The notes beneath the pieces were generated by a model. The model was not told where the DNA came from. It saw only the letters and a list, made by a program, of their open reading frames with translations, and did not search any database. Positions 26,223-32,224 of a stretch of 50,530 nt of DNA are shown piece by piece. Position numbers and translations under genes: made by a program. Source of the stretch: Kitasatospora indigofera (GTDB taxonomy: Bacteria > Actinomycetota > Actinomycetes > Streptomycetales > Streptomycetaceae); contig NZ_BNBO01000063.1 in the NCBI RefSeq assembly GCF_014655955.1, positions 1 through 50,530 on the forward strand, written 5' to 3'. Within the stretch, counting starts at the first letter, position 1, and each line of letters begins with the position of its first letter.

Positions 26223-26266
26223 TGTGATGGTCAGGACCTTCTCGAAACCGAGGGGAGCTGTTCGGA

Positions 26267-26455
26267 ATGCAGGTAAGGATCCGATCGGTCGGCGGCACGG
26301 CACTGCGGCTGGCCGAGAGCGTGCTGCTGGCGAGCGGCCAGCGGCAGGCACGGCAGAACGCCTGGGCGGCGGTCTGCGAGAACCGCCGACACGCCGAGGA
26401 CCGGGCCCCGGGACCGGGTGCGACCGGCCCCGTGACGGAGGCCGTCCGGCGCTGA
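26267..26455 (+). CDS. Small hypothetical protein, 62 aa
   Basis: A 62-residue basic, Arg/Ala-rich ORF opening MQVRIRSVGGTALRLAESV and ending in a Pro/Gly tail. Support: GAGGGGAG about ten bases ahead of the ATG, a good promoter at 26181-26209, and a third-position GC bias in line with coding sequence. It shows one amphipathic helix (TALRLAESVLLASGQRQARQNAWAAV) and no known motif. I believe similar short ORFs occur downstream of or near lipA in other Streptomyces but cannot confirm. It may be a leader peptide or an independent small protein. Confidence 0.55.
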   Translation: MQVRIRSVGGTALRLAESVLLASGQRQARQNAWAAVCENRRHAEDRAPGPGATGPVTEAVRR

Positions 26456-26495
26456 GACCGGACCGCCGGGCCCCCGGCGCGGGCCGGGCGGATCA

Positions 26496-26512
26496 CGGTT
26501 CGGTGCGAACCG
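26496..26512. repeat. Dyad CGGTTCG-GTG-CGAACCG
   Basis: Seven-base perfect arms with a three-base spacer, 48 bases before the DUF4191 gene and 41 bases after the small ORF. It could be a weak terminator of the small ORF or an operator; too little to decide. Confidence 0.4.
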
Positions 26513-26559
26513 GCACCGTGCTTGGATATCCCGCGCTCCCGGCACGTACCATGAGCGTT

Positions 26560-27249
26560 ATGGCGAGGGAAACATCCGAGAACCCCGGGCGACTCAAGCA
26601 GATCCGTCTGGCGTACCAAATGACCAAGAAGGTCGACACCAAGATCGGCCTGATCATCGCCGGCGTCGGCCTGCTGACCTTCGGCGTGTTTCTCGCCATC
26701 GGCTTTGCGATCGATCACCCGATCTACCTGGGCATCCTGGGCTTCATCGTGGCCTTCCTGGCCATGGCGATCGTCTTCGGGCGCCGGGCCGAGCGTGCGG
26801 CCTTCGGGCAGATGGAGGGACAGCCGGGCGCCGTGGCGGCCGTGCTGAACAACATCAAGCGCGGCTGGAGCGCCAACCCGACCCCGGTCGCGGTCACCCG
26901 CAACCAGGACGCGGTCTACCGGGCGGTCGGCCGGCCGGGCATCGCGCTGATCGGCGAGGGCAACCCGAACCGGGTCCGCCAGCTGCTGGCCGCCGAGAAG
27001 AAGAAGATGGCCCGCGTCGTCGGCGACATCCCGGTCCACGACATCGTGGTGGGCACCGGGGAGGGTGAGATCCCGCTGAAGAAGCTGCAGATCCACCTGA
27101 TGCGCCTGCCCCGCGCGATCACCCCCGGCCAGGTCACCGAGACCAACGACCGGCTGCGCGCCCTGGGAGACCTGCTCTCCAAGGCGCCGATCCCCAAGGG
27201 CCCGATGCCCAAGGGTGCCCGGATGCCCAAGGGCGGCCAGGCGCGCTGA
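26560..27249 (+). CDS. DUF4191 membrane protein
   Basis: A 229-residue actinobacterial DUF4191 protein. A short basic N-terminus (ENPGRLKQIRLAYQMTKKVD) precedes two membrane helices (IGLIIAGVGLLTFGVFLAIGFAI and YLGILGFIVAFLAMAIVFG), a RRAERAAFGQMEGQPGA loop, then a cytoplasmic domain (NQDAVYRAVGRPGIALIGEG, KKKMARVVGDIPVHD) and repeats of the PKGPMPKGARMPKG type at the C-terminus. Function unknown; the gene regularly follows lipA in Streptomyces (from memory). The ATG at 26560 matches the family start; an ATG at 26551 is in frame. No Shine-Dalgarno is visible. Terminator at 27272-27308. Confidence 0.9.
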   Translation: MARETSENPGRLKQIRLAYQMTKKVDTKIGLIIAGVGLLTFGVFLAIGFAIDHPIYLGILGFIVAFLAMAIVFGRRAERAAFGQMEGQPGAVAAVLNNIKRGWSANPTPVAVTRNQDAVYRAVGRPGIALIGEGNPNRVRQLLAAEKKKMARVVGDIPVHDIVVGTGEGEIPLKKLQIHLMRLPRAITPGQVTETNDRLRALGDLLSKAPIPKGPMPKGARMPKGGQAR

Positions 27250-27271
27250 CCGCTCCTCCCTCGTACACGAC

Positions 27272-27308
27272 ACGGCCCCGTCGCGAAGACTTCGCGACGG
27301 GGCCGTTT
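27272..27308. terminator. Terminator between convergent DUF4191 and RDD genes
   Basis: Long perfect inverted repeat: ACGGCCCCGTCGCGAAG (27272-27288) and its complement (27290-27306), followed by TTT. The innermost bases form the loop, leaving a stem of about 15 bp. It is 22 bases after the DUF4191 stop. Confidence 0.88.
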
Positions 27309-27313
27309 GACGT

Positions 27314-27383
27314 CCGCCCCGAGGGGCGGTACTTGTCCGGTGTCCGTTCCGGAGCGGTGCTTGTCGTCCCAGCTCCGGAACGG
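27314..27383. repeat. Further inverted repeats in the convergent gap
   Basis: Two more dyads: CCGCCCC/GGGGCGG at 27314-27320 and 27323-27329, and CCGTTCCGGAGC/GCTCCGGAACGG at 27344-27355 and 27372-27383 (12-base perfect arms, 16-base loop). The remaining ~220 bases to the RDD gene are GC-rich and show no gene. Confidence 0.6.
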
Positions 27384-27606
27384 CGCCGATGGACGCCCGT
27401 CCTGGGGTGCAGTCCGACCGGTCCTGACCGGCCCGGGCCCGGCGGGGTGCTCCGGAGCCGGACCGTTCCCGACCGTTGCTGCCCGCCGTTGTCCGCCGCT
27501 GCCGGGGCCGGCAGGCGGCCCGGGAGGGCCGGTGCGGCCCCGGCGCGGGCCGCACCACCGGAGGGGCGGTACGGCGGGAGTCAGGGCGAGCGGCGGGGCG
27601 GGCGGG

Positions 27607-28074
27607 TCAGATCCGGACCTCGACCGTACCGACGGCCTTGTCGTGCAGGCCGCGGGTGTCGCGGTCCCAGACCAGCGCCGGCACCGCCAGGCAGAGCAGC
27701 AGGGTGCGCAGCATCACCTGCGGGATGCTCGCGCGGCGCCCGTCCAGGCGGACCACCCGCAGGCCGAACAGCCGCTTGCCCATGGTGGTGCCGGTGGTGG
27801 CGAGCAGCAGCACGGTCACCAGGAAGAAGATCGGGGTGGTCCAGAGGTTGGCCTGTCCCTGGTCGCCGCGCGAGACCAGGCCGTAGGCGATCAGCGCCAC
27901 CAGCCAGCCGTCGACGAAGAGCGCGCCGATCCGGCGGCCGGGGCCGGCGAGCGAGCCGGGACCCTCCTTGGGCAGGCCGAGGCGCTCGCCGCGGTGCCCG
28001 AAGTCGGCACCCATCTTCTCGGCGGCCGCCTTCGGGCCGTCGATCCACGATCCCAACGCTTCTCTGGTGTCCAC
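27607..28074 (-). CDS. RDD family membrane protein
   Basis: A 155-residue membrane protein of the RDD family. The hallmark motifs are LAGPGRRIGALFVDGWLVALIAYG (Arg...Asp in the first helix), the second helix FFLVTVLLLATTGTTMGKRLFGLRVVRLDGRR with GKRLFGLRV, and the third helix MLRTLLLCLAVPALVWDRDTRGLHDKAVGTVEV. RDD proteins are suspected ion/proton antiporters or transport-associated, without an agreed substrate. The GTG at 28074 (VDTREALGSWIDGPK) matches the actinobacterial N-terminus. It is divergent from glnA and shares its upstream region. Confidence 0.88.
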   Translation of the reverse strand: MDTREALGSWIDGPKAAAEKMGADFGHRGERLGLPKEGPGSLAGPGRRIGALFVDGWLVALIAYGLVSRGDQGQANLWTTPIFFLVTVLLLATTGTTMGKRLFGLRVVRLDGRRASIPQVMLRTLLLCLAVPALVWDRDTRGLHDKAVGTVEVRI

Positions 28075-28247
28075 GAATCCACACTAACCGGGCCCCCGCG
28101 GCGCGCCGCCACCGCCTCCCCCGGCGGGTCGGCGGGGCCTCTCCCGACCCCTTCAAGTGGTCCAGACCACTTGATTCGCACCCCACTCCCCCACGGGGCG
28201 TTTTGCCCGGAACCGTACGAGTTTGCCGCCCACCCCGACCGGGGCGG

Positions 28248-28285
28248 TTAACATTTAGGAAACATCGAAGTCACCAACTGGAAAC
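28248..28285 (+). promoter_or_regulatory. GlnR box of glnA
   Basis: A complete four-part GlnR site: TTAAC-n6-GAAAC-n6-GTCAC-n6-GAAAC at 28248-28285, matching the actinomycete consensus gTnAC-n6-GAAAC repeated twice with exact spacing. Only the first base of the first half-site departs. It lies at about -60 to -23 relative to a start predicted from the -10 TAGGGT at 28296-28301, the position expected for activation under nitrogen limitation. Confidence 0.88.
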
Positions 28286-28295
28286 GGGCCGTTCC

Positions 28296-28301
28296 TAGGG
28301 T
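28296..28301 (+). promoter_or_regulatory. Predicted -10 of glnA
   Basis: TAGGGT, ten bases downstream of the GlnR box, with no good -35, as expected for a regulator-dependent promoter. It implies a leader of roughly 170 bases before the ATG at 28477; no riboswitch fold was recognised in that leader. Confidence 0.5.
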
Positions 28302-28476
28302 GAGGCGCATTCCGTACGGAGGAGGCACGCGAACATCGCCCCGGTGAGTGGCACCGCCCACGGCCCGGCGCGCCATCGACGCGGCGCAGCGATCCCCGGT
28401 CCTGCGCCCTTACGATCCAAGGACGAAACTCCCCACCAGCTCAAGCCGGTGGTCCCCTTTCGGAAAGGCCAGATGG

Positions 28477-29889
28477 ATGTTCAACAACGCCGCCGAGGTC
28501 AAGCAGTACATCGCGGACAACGATGTGAAGTTCATCGACGTCCGGTTCTGCGACCTGCCAGGCGTCATGCAGCACTTCGCGGTGCCTGCGGCGACGTTCG
28601 ACCCGGCCGAGACCCTGATGTTCGACGGCTCGTCGATCCGCGGGTTCCAGGCCATTCACGAGTCGGACATGGCTCTCGTCCCCGACCTTGCCACGGCCCG
28701 CCTGGACCCGTTCCGCAAGGAGAAGCACCTCAACATCAACTTCTTCATCCAGGACCCGATCACGGGTGAGGCGTACAGCCGGGACCCGCGCAACGTCGCC
28801 AAGAAGGCCGAGGCCTACCTGGCCTCCTCCGGCATCGCCGACACCGCCTTCTTCGGGCCCGAGGCCGAGTTCTACGTCTTCGACTCGGTGCGCTTCGAGA
28901 CCAGCGCGAACGCCTCGTACTACCACATCGACTCCGAGGCCGGCGCCTGGAACAGCGGCTCCGCCGAGGGCGACGCGCGCGGCTACAAGGTCAAGTACAA
29001 GGGCGGGTACTTCCCCATCCCCCCGGTCGACCACTTCGCCGACCTGCGCGCCGAGATGTCCCTGGAGCTCGCGGCGGCCGGCCTGGAGGTCGAGCGCCAG
29101 CACCACGAGGTGGGCACCGCCGGGCAGGCGGAGATCAACTACAAGTTCAACACCCTGCTGCACGCCGCCGACGACCTGATGCTGTTCAAGTACATCATCA
29201 AGAACGTCGCCTGGCGCAACGGCAAGACCGCCACCTTCATGCCGAAGCCGATCTTCGGCGACAACGGCTCGGGCATGCACGTCCACCAGTCGCTGTGGAC
29301 CGAGGGCTCCCCGCTGTTCTACGACGAGCAGGGTTACGCCGGGCTCTCCGACACCGCGCGCTACTACATCGGCGGCCTGCTCAAGCACGCGCCGTCGCTG
29401 CTCGCCTTCACCAACCCGTCGGTGAACTCCTTCCACCGCCTGGTCCCCGGCTTCGAGGCCCCGGTCAACCTGGTGTACTCGCAGCGCAACCGCTCGGCCG
29501 CGATCCGCATCCCGATCACCGGCTCGAACGCCAAGGCCAAGCGCATCGAGTTCCGCGCGCCCGACCCGTCCTCCAACCCGTACCTCGCCTTCGCGGCGAT
29601 GCTGATGGCGGGCCTCGACGGCATCAAGAACAAGATCGAGCCGCTGGAGCCGGTCGACAAGGACCTGTACGAGCTCGCCCCCGACGAGCACGCGTCCGTC
29701 CCCCAGGTCCCGGCCTCGCTGCCGGCCGTGCTGGAGGCCCTGGAGGCCGACCACGAGTACCTGCTCGCCGGCGGGGTCTTCACGCCGGACCTGATCGAGA
29801 CCTGGATCGACTACAAGCGCACCAACGAGATCGCCCCGATCGCGCTGCGGCCGCACCCGCACGAGTTCGAGCTGTACTACGACCTGTAG
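28477..29889 (+). CDS. glnA: Glutamine synthetase type I
   Basis: A 470-residue GSI that makes glutamine from glutamate, ammonium and ATP; active as a cytosolic dodecamer. Seen: FDGSSIRGFQAIHESDM (the latch/beta-grasp region), the metal-binding GPEAEFYVFDSV, ATP-binding KPIFGDNGSGMHVHQSLW, GLLKHAPSLLAFTNPSVNSFHRLVPGFEAP (active-site loop), and the adenylylation site KDLYELAP with Tyr398, matching the regulatory Tyr397 of enteric GlnA, so GlnE control is likely. GGAAAGG precedes the ATG at 28477 by six bases. Preceded by a full GlnR box. Its last 20 coding bases are duplicated 2.2 kb downstream. Confidence 0.97.
   Translation: MFNNAAEVKQYIADNDVKFIDVRFCDLPGVMQHFAVPAATFDPAETLMFDGSSIRGFQAIHESDMALVPDLATARLDPFRKEKHLNINFFIQDPITGEAYSRDPRNVAKKAEAYLASSGIADTAFFGPEAEFYVFDSVRFETSANASYYHIDSEAGAWNSGSAEGDARGYKVKYKGGYFPIPPVDHFADLRAEMSLELAAAGLEVERQHHEVGTAGQAEINYKFNTLLHAADDLMLFKYIIKNVAWRNGKTATFMPKPIFGDNGSGMHVHQSLWTEGSPLFYDEQGYAGLSDTARYYIGGLLKHAPSLLAFTNPSVNSFHRLVPGFEAPVNLVYSQRNRSAAIRIPITGSNAKAKRIEFRAPDPSSNPYLAFAAMLMAGLDGIKNKIEPLEPVDKDLYELAPDEHASVPQVPASLPAVLEALEADHEYLLAGGVFTPDLIETWIDYKRTNEIAPIALRPHPHEFELYYDL
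29866..29885 (+). repeat. Left copy of 20-bp direct repeat (3' end of glnA), candidate attL
   Basis: TTCGAGCTGTACTACGACCT, coding FELYYDL at the glnA C-terminus. An exact copy is at 32053-32072. Chance identity over 20 bases in a 50-kb window is very unlikely. The pair brackets a 2.2-kb low-GC segment, as expected when an integrating element duplicates the end of its target gene. Confidence 0.85.
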
Positions 29890-29899
29890 GACAACCTCC

Positions 29900-29968
29900 G
29901 ACCTGCGGAAGCGCAGTTCGACCTCTTGTCGTTTCCGCAGGTCAGCGCCTCGCTGACCTGCGGAAACG
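29900..29968. repeat. 39-bp palindrome plus a third partial copy downstream of glnA
   Basis: Perfect 18-base arms CGTTTCCGCAGGTCAGCG (29930-29947) and its complement (29951-29968) flank a three-base loop. A direct near-copy of the right arm's end, GACCTGCGGAAGCG, lies at 29900-29913 with one difference. The hairpin starts 41 bases after the glnA stop and could terminate glnA transcripts, although no T-tract follows; the extra copy is more like a multi-site binding array near a recombination site. Confidence 0.75.
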
Positions 29969-30109
29969 TGGTCCGACCGACTCTCGTCGAACGTCATGGG
30001 GCTCGCGACGTGAAGTGAGAGTGCACTGAGTTCGATTTGGGTGCGAGTTCTGTGTCGTGCCTGCTGCGGCATCCGCCGACAAGCGTCACCGGGCAGGGGA
30101 AGGCGACCT

Positions 30110-30450
30110 ATCCGGCGCGCTGCGGAAGTCAGCTACCGCACCAGCGACACCATGATGCCCCTCGACCGCCTCCCCGGGCGCCTGACGATTCTCGGCTCCG
30201 ACCTCGTCACCGCCGAGATGGCCCACATCTTCTCCCGCCCGCAGTGTCCATTTCACCATCGCTTCGGCAGGCCGCCACCGTTGCCGGGGGATGTGGGCAC
30301 TCGGCAACGTCCCCTAGCTCTTCCAGCTCAAGCCCATCGCCAACCGCGAGGCCCCCGCACCGTCCGGCCCAAGGTCCTCAACCCCAACGCGCCGCGGAGC
30401 AGCAACCACCGCCATGTTCCACAAACGACCTCGTCGCCACCGCTCGGTAC
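30110..30450 (+). pseudogene. Decayed mycothione reductase-like flavoprotein gene fragment
   Basis: Three separate stretches resemble mycothione/pyridine-nucleotide disulfide reductases. At 30131-30235 SYRTSDTMMPLDRLP and GRLTILGSDLVTAEMAHIFS match the NAD-fold entry (family form TSDT-x6-LP-x5-GSG-x2-AAE-AH-FS). In another frame at 30294-30354 WALGNVP, an in-frame stop, then LFQLKPIANREA match the second FAD site and QLKHVANREA motif. Back in the first frame KVLNPNAP and SPPLG at 30371-30448 resemble the interface domain start. The FAD-binding N-terminus, redox cysteines and C-terminus are missing. It is thus broken by deletion, frameshifts and a stop. Confidence 0.6.
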
Positions 30451-30759
30451 TTCTCACCCCCCTCTGCCGGTGCGGTGACTACTCGGTCGGTCAGGTCACC
30501 GCGGGCTTCGACCTGGCCGGCACCGCCTAGCGGAGCTGGGTGGAGCAGCTCCAGGTCCATGGCAGCAAGCACGACGGCCGAGCTGCCAAGGAACTTGCGG
30601 GGCGGCGGCGGAAGAGCCCTGATTCAACCCTCACCGGTTCCACAGCGGTGCCGCCTACCGCAGCCCCGCCGAAGACGAAGCCCTTCAAGCAGCCTCATTG
30701 CGCACCGCACCTGTCCGTCAAAGCGGGCACCCTCGGGGTCTTCCAGGCGTCCGACAGGC
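30451..30759. other. Stretch without recognised gene inside the island
   Basis: About 310 bases following the pseudogene fragment. Short frames exist on both strands but none has a ribosome site or a family motif. Possibly more decayed sequence. Confidence 0.4.
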
Positions 30760-31755
30760 TCAGTGGACGGTGAACTCCTTGAATGAGTGGGTGCGGTGCC
30801 ACGCGAAGTACTTCTCACGGTCCGGGTTCCACCATGAGACGGTGCGATTCGCGAGGATCTGGTCGACATGCCGCAAAACCGCAGCTGAGGACTCGGCCGC
30901 TGGGCTGACCAGGAGTTCGCCTTCCGCTCCGACACCAATGAATCCCTGCTCGAAGAGCCCGTCACACCCGAGCAGGCAGGCCAGCATGGCCACATTGCGG
31001 AAGTCCCGCTTCTCCTCGTCCGTACAGATCGAACGCTTCTTGATGTGGGCTGCCACGAGGAAGGCCCGAGGAAGTGTCCGGCCACAGAGTGCACATTCGC
31101 CCTCCGTACCCGGGAGGAGTTGCTGCTTGAGCAGCGACTGCTCAGCCCGGTATGCCCGCTGGGCGGTTCGCTCGAGCGGCCCGTCATACTCCTTGAGCGC
31201 ACCCTCGGCGTCTTCCCGCTCCTTCGCTGACAGCTCGCCGGTCGCGCGGTCAAGGTTGAGGAGATCGTGCAGGAGCTCACTGGCGCTGTCACTCAGGGCC
31301 TGGAAGTTCCGGACGTGCCGGTTCTCGTTCTCCCACCCGAGAACCCGGCGGATCTCGGCCATGGGGACGTCGAACGTCCTGCCGTCGGAGAACGCGTACA
31401 TGCACTCCCAGGTGCTGCCTGCCTCGTCCGTGCCCCAGAGCCGAGTTGCGAGCAGACGGTCTCGCCAAACCACCCGCACCCTGCCACCGAAGTACAGGTG
31501 GTTGTCACCGGTGAAGAACACCCAGTCGCCCGGCTTCAGCTGCCGGTAGAAATGAACGTTCCGCTCACCCTTGCCAGGAACAACGCCCCACATCTGGGCT
31601 GCGCCCCGCGGGAACTCGTCGCTCAAGCGCTTCCTCACCTGCTCGTCCAGCAGGTCGGCGTGCTCGTCGATTTCGACTGGGCTGAGGACGGTGTCCCGGT
31701 AATGGTCCATGATCAGCTTCTTCGAGAGCTTCGCGGGCTGAAGGAAGACTCGCAT
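30760..31755 (-). CDS. Predicted HNH nuclease with N-terminal PUA/EVE-like domain
   Basis: A 331-residue protein. Residues ~1-140 include HFYRQLKPGDWVFFTG, LYFGGRVRVVW, TRLWGTDE and WECMYAFSDG, a pattern like PUA-fold EVE/ASCH domains that read modified bases. A charged helical linker follows (~145-215). The C-terminal HNH region has the zinc-type pair C221-x2-C224 (CALCGR), AAHI with His237, Asn254 in RNVAMLAC, and ACLLGCDGLFEQGFI where the third His is replaced by Cys264-Asp265. The combination predicts a modification-dependent (type IV-like) restriction enzyme; this is inference. ATG at 31755 was chosen because the domain begins there; the frame is open to 31935. A TATACA -10 lies 40 bases upstream. 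Lower GC than its neighbours. Confidence 0.75.
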   Translation of the reverse strand: MRVFLQPAKLSKKLIMDHYRDTVLSPVEIDEHADLLDEQVRKRLSDEFPRGAAQMWGVVPGKGERNVHFYRQLKPGDWVFFTGDNHLYFGGRVRVVWRDRLLATRLWGTDEAGSTWECMYAFSDGRTFDVPMAEIRRVLGWENENRHVRNFQALSDSASELLHDLLNLDRATGELSAKEREDAEGALKEYDGPLERTAQRAYRAEQSLLKQQLLPGTEGECALCGRTLPRAFLVAAHIKKRSICTDEEKRDFRNVAMLACLLGCDGLFEQGFIGVGAEGELLVSPAAESSAAVLRHVDQILANRTVSWWNPDREKYFAWHRTHSFKEFTVH

Positions 31756-31794
31756 CAGTGGTTCGTGCCCCCCGGAAATTGACGTCGAGCGCCA

Positions 31795-31800
31795 TGTATA
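31795..31800 (-). promoter_or_regulatory. Possible -10 (TATACA) of the HNH nuclease gene
   Basis: On the minus strand TATACA lies 39-45 bases ahead of the ATG at 31755. No convincing -35 is 17-18 bases further up. If the promoter is real, the upstream ATGs in this frame are excluded as starts. Confidence 0.35.
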
Positions 31801-32052
31801 CCAGCAGCCCCGGACAAGCTCGCGGGGCATCGATGTCGTCCCCCGCAACGACGGCACAGCGTCAACCGCATCCGTGATGTCGGACCAGGTGTAGGCCGTT
31901 CGACCGTGAACAGCCCCGCTCGGGTGAGGCATCAATCGATCAAGTTAAGTAGCACCGCGTAGCGCCGCGAGGTGGCCTTGCGACTCGACCTCACGGTCTC
32001 CGCTCGGCCATTCTCGCTACCTCTCATCGTCACAACGGCCGCATGTGCACTA

Positions 32053-32072
32053 TTCGAGCTGTACTACGACCT
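32053..32072 (+). repeat. Right copy of 20-bp direct repeat, candidate attR
   Basis: Exact copy of the glnA 3' end (29866-29885). After it the sequence reads CAGATCC where glnA has GTAGGAC; allowing a GT-to-C change the two can be read on as TAGATCC-like, hinting that the original glnA stop followed here. Beyond lies ordinary high-GC sequence up to the P450 gene (32073-32224, no gene). Confidence 0.85.
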
Positions 32073-32224
32073 CAGATCCGCCCGCGCCCAGCGGACGGTT
32101 CGCCGACCGGCCCCGTCGCCTCCTCGCGGAGTGCGGCGGGGCCGTCGCGCTGCCCCGGCCCGGCGGCGGGGACGAGAGGTCCACCAGGGGGCGCGCGGGA
32201 TCCGGCGGGCGGGCGCCGGAGGGG

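Larger units (their letters stand above)
29866..32072. mobile_element. Putative genomic island inserted at the 3' end of glnA
   Basis: Defined by the exact 20-bp direct repeats at both ends. Contents in order: a glnA-proximal palindrome, a decayed flavoprotein reductase pseudogene, about 300 bases without recognisable gene, an intact predicted nuclease gene on the minus strand, and about 300 bases of upstream sequence ending in the right repeat. GC is visibly lower than in flanking genes. No integrase or transposase remains, so the element is either a deletion remnant or non-autonomous, or moved by an enzyme encoded elsewhere. glnA stays intact because the left copy keeps its stop codon. Confidence 0.6.

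Noticed and set aside
28302..28476. Glutamine-type riboswitch in the glnA leader
   Set aside because: No recognisable glnA RNA motif; GlnR box explains regulation.
30540..30773. 77-codon plus-strand frame inside the island
   Set aside because: No ribosome site, no family motif, and it overlaps the end of the nuclease gene on the other strand.
31756..31935. Longer N-terminus for the HNH nuclease
   Set aside because: The extra 60 residues lack domain similarity, and a candidate -10 lies within them; start at 31755 preferred.
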